Positions 25,395 through 33,511 of a DNA stretch of 64,000 nucleotides are shown piece by piece. Location: positions 35,511 through 99,510 of the forward strand of contig CAVFVJ010000033.1 in assembly GCA_963626085.1 (NCBI GenBank), in the 5' to 3' direction. The DNA comes from Colivivens sp963626085. GTDB lineage: Bacteria; Bacteroidota; Bacteroidia; Bacteroidales; Bacteroidaceae. The position numbers and the translations under genes were made by a program. A model generated the notes under the pieces. It was not told the origin of the DNA. It made no database searches and saw nothing but the letters and a program-made list of their open reading frames with translations. The number at the start of each line of letters is the position of its first letter. Positions within the stretch are counted from its first letter, which is position 1.

Positions 25395-27497
25395 ATGAAA
25401 ATCTCGTTAACACGCAAAGCCAAAACAAAAAACCGGAAGCAGAAAGATCACGCGCTTAACATCCTGCTGCTGAAGATTGCCATAATCATATTCACCACCG
25501 CAGTCATCGTGTACTTCCTGCCACGTACCAGCGGATTCAACTACTCATACGAGTTGAACCAGCCATGGCACTATGGCACGATGATTTCAACGCAGAAGTT
25601 CAACATCCAGATGAGCGACTCCACCCTGGAGTTGAAGCGCGACAGTATCGCTCGGTCCTTCATGCCTTACTTCAACCGGAACACAGACACTGAGACATCC
25701 GTAAGACACCGACTAGATACACTCGAATGCGGGCACCACATGAAACAGCACATCATTGAGATGTTCGACAGCGTCTACCAACATGGAGTAATGAAAAGTT
25801 CTGACTATGACAGTCTAAAGGCTGTAGGCACAACCCACATACGTATCATACAGGATAACCATGCATCTGTAGTCCCAATAGAGCAAATAACAACGCTGCA
25901 CGATGCTTACCGTTTCATCGTACATCACGACGAGCAGACATACTCTGCATCTGAGATAAGCAGGCTGGACATCAACACGATCCTCACAGAAAACTTGCAG
26001 TACGAACCGATGAAATCGGGAGAGGAGTTGCAAAGTGAATATGATGCGGTGACATCGAATATGGGTTTCGTTCGGGTAAACGAGAAAATCGTAGACAGAG
26101 GAGAACTGGTGACAGGGGAAATTTACCAGAAGTTAAAATCGTATGAGGCAGTACTGGAAAAGCAAAAGAACGACAGCGACACCTCTGCAATGCTCATATG
26201 GGGACAAGTGGCTATCGTGGCATTCATCATATCTATGATGATTGCATACCTGTCAGTCTTCCGCCCAGACTACCTTGAAAACAAACGGAGTGCCATACTA
26301 TTGTTTTCCCTTGTAGCTCTGTTCAGTGTGATGGCATCATTGATGGTTGCAAGGCATATCCTCCATGTGTTTATCCTACCCTGCTGCATGGTGCCGATTA
26401 TCATACGTGTGTTCATGGACTCACGCACGGCTCTCACCTTCCATGTCTGTATGGTGCTACTCATATCACTTGCGCTCACCAACCAGTATGAGTTCATCAT
26501 CTTCCAGGTAATTACTGGCTTCATGGTCATACTGAACCTGCGTGAACTGAACCAACGGTCCCAAATAATCCATACAGCAATAATAACGACTCTCACCTAC
26601 TGTGCGATATACACAGCGTATGAGTTTTCGGCTGGTGCGGTAGTCAGTGACCTCGACAGACGCATCTACATCTACTTCTGCATCAACGGACTGCTTCTGC
26701 TCTTCACCTATCCATTGTTCTGGGTCATGGAGAAAGTGTTCGGGTTCATAAGCGACGTGACACTCATAGAATTGTCAAACATCAACAATCCACTTCTTCA
26801 GAAGATGTCAGAAGAAGCCCCCGGTACGTTCCAGCACTCCATGCAAGTGGCGAACTTGGCATCCGAGGTAGCAAAGAAGATCGGCGCAAATCCACAACTC
26901 GTCAGGACTGGTGCATTGTACCATGACATCGGAAAACTGGAACGTCCAGTCTTCTTTACCGAGAATCAGGCAGGAGGCAACCCACACAAACATCTTAGCC
27001 CTATAAAAAGTGCGGAGGTCATCATCTCACACGTCACCAACGGACTGGCTCTCGCAGAGAAGAACAACCTGCCGGAACAGATTAAAGGGTTTATCCGCAC
27101 ACACCATGGACTTGGCAAGACTAAGTACTTCCTCATAACCTACAAGAACGAACATCCAGACGAGGAAATAGACGAGAGTCTGTTCCAATACCCTGGACCC
27201 AACCCACAAACAAAGGAACAGGCTATACTCATGATGGCAGATGCCGTTGAAGCCGCATCACGCAGTCTGAAGGAATACACTGAGGAGGCTATCAGCAACA
27301 TGGTTGAGACCATCGTGGACGGTCAGGTGAAAGAGGGATTCCTCAAGGATTGCCCGATAACCTTCAAGGACATCACAGATGCCAAAGAGATATTCAAGGA
27401 GAGATTGAAAACTATCTACCACACACGTATCTCATACCCGGAACTGAACAAAAGTACCAGTACGGACAATAAAAAGGCGAGCAATCAGTTACATTAG
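25395..27497 (+). CDS. pgpH: 7TM-HD domain phosphodiesterase, PgpH type (probable cyclic-di-AMP hydrolase)
   Basis: 700 residues from the ATG at 25395; an in-frame TTG at 25368 lies inside the -7 box and is rejected. One N-terminal helix (about residues 20-40) leads into an extracytoplasmic 7TMR-HDED sensor domain (to about 265), then a bundle of seven membrane helices (about 268-450) and a cytosolic HD domain. The HD signature is GALYHDIGKLERPVFF near residue 505, with FQHSMQVANLASEVAKKIG before it and IRTHHGLGKTKYF after. This architecture is PgpH, which hydrolyses cyclic-di-AMP to pApA in Listeria. It stops 3 nt before porP. Confidence 0.88.
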   Translation: MKISLTRKAKTKNRKQKDHALNILLLKIAIIIFTTAVIVYFLPRTSGFNYSYELNQPWHYGTMISTQKFNIQMSDSTLELKRDSIARSFMPYFNRNTDTETSVRHRLDTLECGHHMKQHIIEMFDSVYQHGVMKSSDYDSLKAVGTTHIRIIQDNHASVVPIEQITTLHDAYRFIVHHDEQTYSASEISRLDINTILTENLQYEPMKSGEELQSEYDAVTSNMGFVRVNEKIVDRGELVTGEIYQKLKSYEAVLEKQKNDSDTSAMLIWGQVAIVAFIISMMIAYLSVFRPDYLENKRSAILLFSLVALFSVMASLMVARHILHVFILPCCMVPIIIRVFMDSRTALTFHVCMVLLISLALTNQYEFIIFQVITGFMVILNLRELNQRSQIIHTAIITTLTYCAIYTAYEFSAGAVVSDLDRRIYIYFCINGLLLLFTYPLFWVMEKVFGFISDVTLIELSNINNPLLQKMSEEAPGTFQHSMQVANLASEVAKKIGANPQLVRTGALYHDIGKLERPVFFTENQAGGNPHKHLSPIKSAEVIISHVTNGLALAEKNNLPEQIKGFIRTHHGLGKTKYFLITYKNEHPDEEIDESLFQYPGPNPQTKEQAILMMADAVEAASRSLKEYTEEAISNMVETIVDGQVKEGFLKDCPITFKDITDAKEIFKERLKTIYHTRISYPELNKSTSTDNKKASNQLH

Positions 27498-27500
27498 TTA

Positions 27501-28442
27501 ATGAAAAGGCTAATTCCCATAATCCTCACAGTTCTTGGACTGACCAGCCAGCCTGTCCAAGCTCAGTGGGATGTGCAGTACTCTGACTTCACCACACTGA
27601 AGTCGTTCTACAACCCCGCTGTAGCCGGTACAGAAGGATTGCTGGACGTGTCCTTCGCCTACTCGCTACAGATGGCAGGATACGACAACGCTCCACGCAC
27701 CATGTACGCTGGAGCCAGTATGCCAGTCTATTTTCTTAGTCCACGCCATGGTGCCGGCATCAGTATGCTGAGCGATGAGCTGGGTATCTTCAAAACCACA
27801 CAGATAGCACTGCAGTACGCCTACAACGTGAAGATAGGACAAAAGGGGAGACTGGCAATAGGTGTGCAGGGGGCGATGATGAGCGAGACCATCGATCCAG
27901 GTGACATGATACTGGAGGACGCAAGCGACCCAGCCTTCCCTACATCTTCAACAGACGGAAAGACACTTGACCTGGGAGCCGGGCTGTATTACTACAGTCC
28001 CAGGCTGTGGGTAGGACTGTCTGCACAGCACCTAATGTCACCCACCGTAAATATAGGAGAAAAGTACCAGCTCGACATCTCACGAGTGTTTTATTTCATG
28101 GCAGGAGGCAATATTAAAATAAAAAACACGTTATTATCTCTACAGCCAGCCTTGATGGTTCAATCTGATTTCCAGTCATGGAGAGAGGACATTCAATGCA
28201 AATGCACGTATGAATTCGAGTCAAGGCAGTTCTATGCTGGCATCGGTTACAGTCCGGACATCTCCGCCACAGTAATGATTGGAGGTTATTTCCATGGGAT
28301 ACAGTTGGGCTACTCATACCAGATGTATACCCAGGGTGTCGGACTGCAAAACGGGGCGCACGAAATAGTGCTGAGGTACAAGACAAACCTCGACTTGTTC
28401 AAGAAAGGAAAGAACCTACACAAGAGTGTCAGGTTCCTATAA
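27501..28442 (+). CDS. porP: Type IX secretion membrane protein, PorP/SprF family
   Basis: 313 residues with a Sec signal peptide (cleavage after QPVQAQ). The mature protein starts WDVQYSDFTTLKSFYNPAVAGTEG, the conserved PorP/SprF opening (SQYMFNPxxxNPAxAG-like), and continues as an outer-membrane beta barrel. PorP proteins work with the type IX secretion machine, either in assembly or in presenting specific cargo. In Porphyromonas gingivalis the order porP-porK-porL-porM-porN is the same as here. Confidence 0.9.
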   Translation: MKRLIPIILTVLGLTSQPVQAQWDVQYSDFTTLKSFYNPAVAGTEGLLDVSFAYSLQMAGYDNAPRTMYAGASMPVYFLSPRHGAGISMLSDELGIFKTTQIALQYAYNVKIGQKGRLAIGVQGAMMSETIDPGDMILEDASDPAFPTSSTDGKTLDLGAGLYYYSPRLWVGLSAQHLMSPTVNIGEKYQLDISRVFYFMAGGNIKIKNTLLSLQPALMVQSDFQSWREDIQCKCTYEFESRQFYAGIGYSPDISATVMIGGYFHGIQLGYSYQMYTQGVGLQNGAHEIVLRYKTNLDLFKKGKNLHKSVRFL

Positions 28443-28489
28443 GCAATACAAAAGGACACTAAGACATAAAATCGAGAGTAAGAGGATAT

Positions 28490-29920
28490 ATGAAAAAAGG
28501 ATTTATAGCAGTAGGCATTCTGGTTCTATCATCCGTAGTCATATCATGCATGAGCAGCAGGAGCGGTAACACTGATGCCATGGGCGGAGAAGTGACAGGA
28601 GTTGGAGGGACCTCTATCCAAGAGCCTGCACCATACGGGATGGTACTCATCAAACGCGGTTCACTAAAGATGGGTACAGACAAGGTAGACAGCCTATGGG
28701 GTAAGAAAATGCCAGAAAGGGAAATCTCCGTAGATGCGTTTTGGATGGACGAGACAGAAGTGACCAATTCGAAATACCGACAGTTCGTGCAGTGGGTACG
28801 CGATTCCATCATTCGTGAGCGGCTCGCTGATGCTGGCTACGATGAATACAGGATTGAGGAAGACAAAAACGGAGACCCTGTAACACCACACTTGAACTGG
28901 GCAAAGCCATTGCCATGGAGGAATCCCGATGAGCAGGAGACAGAAATCCTGAATAGTGTCTACACGCACCATCCCTTCGATGGTTCGAAGATGTTGGATG
29001 CCAGCCAGATGAATTACCGCTATGAGACCTTCGACTATGCAATGGCGGCAAAACGCAAATACCGTCTTAATTCGGAGGAGAGGAACCTCAACACAGACGT
29101 GAAGACAGATCCCGATGAGGTTGTGATGATATCCAAAGATACCGCCTATATCGATGATGAGGGACGGATTCACCGTGAATCTATAACACGTCCCCTCTCC
29201 AGTATGTGGGACTTCGTGAACACCTACATAGTAAACGTTTATCCTGACACGACTTGTTGGATAAACGACTTCCAAAACGCAGAGAACGAGATATACATGC
29301 GTCTCTATTTCTGCCACCCCAACTACAACGAGTATCCTGTGGTGGGAGTCACCTGGGAACAGGCGAACGCCTATTGCAACTGGAGGACTGACTACCTCAT
29401 CCGAGGACTCGGTGCCAATGCCAAGTTCATCCAGAGATACAGACTTCCGACCGAAGCGGAATGGGAGTATGCGGCACGTGGAAAGGACGGAAACGAGTTG
29501 CCGTGGGAAAACGAGGATGTAAAAAGTGACAAGGGGTGCTACTACGCCAACTTCAAGCCCGACCGTGGCAACTACACCAAGGACGGGAACTTGATAACAT
29601 CTAAGGTGGGGATATACTCCGCCAACTCCAACGGACTTTATGACATGGCGGGAAATGCAGCGGAATGGACTTCCACTGTATATACCGAAGCCGGTATTCT
29701 GTCAATGAGCGACATGAACCCGACACTCACCTACAACGCAGCCATAGAAGACCCATACGCACTGAAGAGAAAGTCTGTCCGCGGAGGTTCATGGAAAGAC
29801 CCAGAGAGCTTCATCAAGTCAGCTTGGCGTACATCCGAATATCAGAATGTCGGCAGGTCATTCATTGGATTCAGGTGTGTGAGAACACAAGTGGGCACTG
29901 CTACCAAACAGAAGAGATAA
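28490..29920 (+). CDS. gldK: Gliding/type IX secretion lipoprotein GldK (PorK)
   Basis: 476 residues. The N-terminus MKKGFIAVGILVLSSVVISC ends in a lipobox (VISC). The body is a formylglycine-generating-enzyme (SUMF1-like) fold: GMVLIKRGSLKMGTDKVDS, WMDETEVTNSKYRQFVQW, then RLPTEAEWEYAARG and GGSWKDPESFI, ending GFRCVRT. GldK and GldN form the periplasmic ring under the outer membrane in type IX secretion; the enzyme activity is not expected to be retained. Between porP and gldL. Confidence 0.95.
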   Translation: MKKGFIAVGILVLSSVVISCMSSRSGNTDAMGGEVTGVGGTSIQEPAPYGMVLIKRGSLKMGTDKVDSLWGKKMPEREISVDAFWMDETEVTNSKYRQFVQWVRDSIIRERLADAGYDEYRIEEDKNGDPVTPHLNWAKPLPWRNPDEQETEILNSVYTHHPFDGSKMLDASQMNYRYETFDYAMAAKRKYRLNSEERNLNTDVKTDPDEVVMISKDTAYIDDEGRIHRESITRPLSSMWDFVNTYIVNVYPDTTCWINDFQNAENEIYMRLYFCHPNYNEYPVVGVTWEQANAYCNWRTDYLIRGLGANAKFIQRYRLPTEAEWEYAARGKDGNELPWENEDVKSDKGCYYANFKPDRGNYTKDGNLITSKVGIYSANSNGLYDMAGNAAEWTSTVYTEAGILSMSDMNPTLTYNAAIEDPYALKRKSVRGGSWKDPESFIKSAWRTSEYQNVGRSFIGFRCVRTQVGTATKQKR

Positions 29921-29966
29921 ATCAACCGAGCACTATACAAAAACCATACATAAACGTTACTGAAGA

Positions 29967-30698
29967 ATGGCTAAGAAGAAAAAGAATATAATATCCAGAA
30001 TGCAAATCTGGATGGACAGCAGACCGGGACAGATGTTCCTGAACTACGCATACAGCTGGGGTGCGTCAATCGTCATCCTGGGCGCACTGTTCAAATTGAC
30101 ACATATAACAGGAGCAGACTTGATGCTGTTCCTTGGCATGGGAACGGAGGTCATCGTCTTCTTTCTCGCTGGATTTGAACGACCATACGATGAAGACAAG
30201 AGAGACAAGGCGGAAGAGAACACAAAGCCATGTGAGGCTGATGACACCGCAATCGCAAACAACGGAACGGTTATCATCAACGGAACGGTCTCAACAGAAG
30301 GCACTGTAGACCCAGCGCAACTGGCAGGTGCGATAGCTGCCTCTCCTGTCATGTCTACACAGTTTACAGGAATGACACCAGAAATGCAGGAAGCTACACA
30401 AACATACGTTGACCAACTGAGAGAACTCACAGAAACACTCAAGAAAGTGGCAGAACAGTCTGCGCGACTCACACGCGACTCAGAGGAGATGGAGAACATG
30501 AACCGCACACTCACTGGCATCAACCGCTTCTACGAAATGCAACTGCGTAGTGTCGGGACACAAAGTGCCACGATAGACAACGTGAACGAGCAGACTACCA
30601 AACTCGCGACCCAACTGGAGGAACTGAACAGGCTTTATGCAAGAATGGTAGAGGCACTTAAGGTGAATATGACAGGACCCATAACAAAGAGTGAATAA
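29967..30698 (+). CDS. gldL: Gliding/type IX secretion motor protein GldL (PorL)
   Basis: 243 residues. Two inner-membrane helices lie at about 29-47 and 53-70 (WGASIVILGALFKL and ADLMLFLGMGTEVIVFFLAGFE, with the Glu that matters for proton flow in the GldLM motor). The rest is a cytoplasmic coil-rich domain. GldL and GldM together convert proton-motive force into motion or secretion energy. It is followed after 8 nt by gldM. Confidence 0.95.
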   Translation: MAKKKKNIISRMQIWMDSRPGQMFLNYAYSWGASIVILGALFKLTHITGADLMLFLGMGTEVIVFFLAGFERPYDEDKRDKAEENTKPCEADDTAIANNGTVIINGTVSTEGTVDPAQLAGAIAASPVMSTQFTGMTPEMQEATQTYVDQLRELTETLKKVAEQSARLTRDSEEMENMNRTLTGINRFYEMQLRSVGTQSATIDNVNEQTTKLATQLEELNRLYARMVEALKVNMTGPITKSE

Positions 30699-30706
30699 TA
30701 ACAGAC

Positions 30707-32275
30707 ATGGCAGTAAGAAAAAGGAAACTATCTCCACGTCAGAAAATGATCAATTTGATGTACGTCGTACTGATGGCAATGCTTGCGTTGAATATCAGTT
30801 CGGACGTGCTCAACGGGTTCTCGCTCGTCGACGAAGGACTCAACCGTACCAAGCAAAACGCCACGTCACAGAACGAGACTCTCTACAAGGCACTGGACGA
30901 GGCGATGAAGACCAACCCAGAGAAGACGCGCGAGTGGCATGAGAAAGCCCAGCTGTTACACTCTAAGTCGGACTCCTTATATCAGTTGGCGGAAAGTCTG
31001 AAATGGGACATCGTACATGATGCAGACGGAGATGATGGAGATATCCACAACATCAAAAATAAAGACAACCTGGAGGCTGCCACACATGTAATGCTCGCTC
31101 CTGGAATCGGCAAGGGCAAGAAACTGTATTTGACCATCAAATCATACAGGGATTACATCACTGAAATGATTAACGACCCGGGAATGAAAAAGATTGTCGC
31201 TGACAACCTGTCGACTGATGTACCGACAAAAGGGAAACTACTTGGGAAGAACTGGCAGGAATACATGTTTGAGAACACGCCTGCCATCGCTTCAGTCACA
31301 CTTCTGTCTAAGTTGCAGAGTGACGTAAGAAGTGCGGAAGGAGTGGTTCTGCATCAGTTGGTATCAAACATCGACATCAAAGATGTAAGGGTGAACGAAA
31401 TCAACGCCTACGTGATTCCCACATCACAGACAGTAGTCCGTGGTGGCAAGTTCTCCGCGCAGATTATTATGGCGGCTGTCGACACCACTGCACGCCCAGA
31501 CATCTACATAGACAACACTCTGCTCAAATCGCATAACGGGCACTACGAGACCATCTGCAACTCAACAGGCGAGTTCACCCTCAAAGGGTATCTCATGATG
31601 CGCAACGGCAACGGAGAGACGATACGTAGGGAATTCGCCCAACCGTACACTGTGGTGGAGCCGACTGCCACCGTGTCCGCAACTATGATGAACATGCTTT
31701 ATGCTGGCTACCAGAACCCTATCAGTGTCAGTGTACCTGGGATTCCAGCAAACAAGATAAACGCCACGATGACAGGCGGAACACTCACCAAGAAGGGTGA
31801 CGGACAGTACATAGCTGTTCCATCCAAGGTAGGGGCAGACGCTGTCATCACAGTCACTGCGGAGAACGAAGGCAGACAACAGGAGATGGGCAAGTTCACC
31901 TTCCATGTGAGGAAACTGCCTGACCCGACAGCTTACATCAGCTACACAGACAAGGAAGGAACTGCCAGCAGATACAAAGGCGGAGTGCCGATAAGTGTCG
32001 CTGCCCTACTGAAAGCAGAAGGCATCAATGCAGCGATTGACGACGGACTGCTCGACATCGAGTTCAAGGTAACATCGTTCGAGGCAACATTCTTCGACGG
32101 AATGGGCAATGCCATACCTGAAGTGGCAAAATCAGCTGGTTTCACAGACCGTCAACGTGAGATGTTCCGCAAACTCAAGCGCGGCCGTAGGTTCTATATA
32201 TCCCGCGTACACGCTGTGGGACCTGACGGCATAGAGCGTGTGTTGCCAACGGCAATGGAAGTGATAGTAAATTGA
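30707..32275 (+). CDS. gldM: Gliding/type IX secretion motor protein GldM (PorM)
   Basis: 522 residues. A single N-terminal helix (about residues 13-30, MINLMYVVLMAMLALNIS) anchors a long periplasmic rod of helical and Ig-like domains that reaches the GldKN ring. Characteristic phrases are RQKMINLMYVVLMAMLALN at the start and a C-terminal domain with FTDRQREMFRKLKRGRRFYISRVHAVGPDG. The helix pairs with GldL to make the motor, and the domains follow the order seen in GldM structures. Confidence 0.95.
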   Translation: MAVRKRKLSPRQKMINLMYVVLMAMLALNISSDVLNGFSLVDEGLNRTKQNATSQNETLYKALDEAMKTNPEKTREWHEKAQLLHSKSDSLYQLAESLKWDIVHDADGDDGDIHNIKNKDNLEAATHVMLAPGIGKGKKLYLTIKSYRDYITEMINDPGMKKIVADNLSTDVPTKGKLLGKNWQEYMFENTPAIASVTLLSKLQSDVRSAEGVVLHQLVSNIDIKDVRVNEINAYVIPTSQTVVRGGKFSAQIIMAAVDTTARPDIYIDNTLLKSHNGHYETICNSTGEFTLKGYLMMRNGNGETIRREFAQPYTVVEPTATVSATMMNMLYAGYQNPISVSVPGIPANKINATMTGGTLTKKGDGQYIAVPSKVGADAVITVTAENEGRQQEMGKFTFHVRKLPDPTAYISYTDKEGTASRYKGGVPISVAALLKAEGINAAIDDGLLDIEFKVTSFEATFFDGMGNAIPEVAKSAGFTDRQREMFRKLKRGRRFYISRVHAVGPDGIERVLPTAMEVIVN

Positions 32276-32311
32276 CATGAACATTCGTTGATCATAAATA
32301 CAAGAACAGAT

Positions 32312-33382
32312 ATGAAGAGAACGATAATAATAGCATTGTCAGGTTTGGCATTCGTCCTTACCGCAAGTGCGCAACCAGCCAAAAGCCGTGTAGCGGCAAA
32401 CAAAGCGAAGTCTGAAGCCAAGACATCGGTACAGGCTACAAGCAGGGCAAGTCTGATGTTTCCAACATCGGTGAACATGCCTGAAGATGTAGTATGGCGG
32501 CGCGACCTGTACAGGGAACTGAACCTGAGACAGGATGAGAATGCTCCGTTGTATTACCCTATCGAACCGGTTGACGGACGCGTCAACCTGTTCACGTTGC
32601 TTTTCCAACTGCTTAATGAAGGCAAGATTCCTGCATACGTGTATGACATAAACGGCACTGAGAATTTCACTAAGGAAAACCGTATGCACTTCAAGGACAT
32701 GCTCGACCGTTATGAGATTCCCTACGAGATAGAAGGAAACAGCATCAAAGTGGACCAAAGCAGAGTTCCGTCCGAGGAGGTGTTGAGCTACTTCGTCAAG
32801 GAAAGTAGTTACTTCGACCAAAATACAGCTACTTACCACAGCCGTGTCGTTGCCATCTGTCCGGTACTCCATAGAAATGCCGACATCTTCACCATGGATG
32901 ATGAGGGAGGTAGCACCAAATACCCTTTGTTTTGGGTCAAGATAGACGATATAGAGTCATATCTGAGCCAACACATGGTCATGACCAGCAATATCAACAA
33001 CGCGGCTACCATGTCGATGGCAGACTTCTTCGCCACCAATCAGTATAAGGGCAAGATATACATGACAACCAACATGCAGGGGAAATCGCTCGCACAGACT
33101 GCTGCCAGTGACTCCGCACTGGTCAAGGAACAGAAACTCATCGAGAAACAGATGAAGGACTTTGAGAAGAATATATGGTCCACTCCTATCGACTCAGCAG
33201 AACTGGCAAGGCGCGATTCCATTACAGCGGCTGAAGCAAACGCAAAGAAGGTGAAGAAAACGACGACAAGAACTTCCCGCACAACAGCCAGAAACACAAG
33301 CAAAGCGGAAAAGAGTACCAAAAGCAGTTCCTCTTCCGGAAGTAGCGCACCAAGAGTATCTGTGCGTCGGCAGAGACATTGA
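32312..33382 (+). CDS. gldN: Gliding/type IX secretion protein GldN (PorN)
   Basis: 356 residues from the ATG at 32312, which gives a signal peptide (MKRTIIIALSGLAFVLTASAQ). The core has VVWRRDLYRELNLRQDENAPLYYPIEP and the family-typical GKIPAYVY, GTENFTKENRMHFKDML and WVKIDDIESYLS segments. GldN binds GldK in the periplasmic ring. The last 50 residues are a low-complexity tail of Thr, Ser, Arg and Lys, ending VSVRRQRH. Last gene of the locus. Confidence 0.93.
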   Translation: MKRTIIIALSGLAFVLTASAQPAKSRVAANKAKSEAKTSVQATSRASLMFPTSVNMPEDVVWRRDLYRELNLRQDENAPLYYPIEPVDGRVNLFTLLFQLLNEGKIPAYVYDINGTENFTKENRMHFKDMLDRYEIPYEIEGNSIKVDQSRVPSEEVLSYFVKESSYFDQNTATYHSRVVAICPVLHRNADIFTMDDEGGSTKYPLFWVKIDDIESYLSQHMVMTSNINNAATMSMADFFATNQYKGKIYMTTNMQGKSLAQTAASDSALVKEQKLIEKQMKDFEKNIWSTPIDSAELARRDSITAAEANAKKVKKTTTRTSRTTARNTSKAEKSTKSSSSSGSSAPRVSVRRQRH

Positions 33383-33430
33383 GTCGGGTTAAAGTGTCGT
33401 AGAGATAATAATAAAACATAAAAAGCATTC

Positions 33431-33469
33431 TTTTGCCACCTTATTATATATGTGGCAAAAATCTTTTTT
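33431..33469 (+). terminator. Terminator after gldN
   Basis: TTTTGCCAC (33431-33439) and GTGGCAAAA (33452-33460) form a perfect 9-bp stem with a 12-nt loop, followed by ATCTTTTTT. It closes the type IX secretion transcript, 49 nt after the gldN stop. Confidence 0.75.
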
Positions 33470-33471
33470 GA

Positions 33472-33479
33472 TACATTTG
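33472..33479 (+). promoter_or_regulatory. -7 element of topA
   Basis: TACATTTG matches TAnnTTTG directly after the gldN terminator, giving a leader of about 27 nt to the topA ATG at 33512. No TTTG lies at the -33 position, which falls within the terminator hairpin. Confidence 0.55.
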
Positions 33480-33511
33480 CAGCCCGAAAACTATAACAAT
33501 AGAAAACGAAG

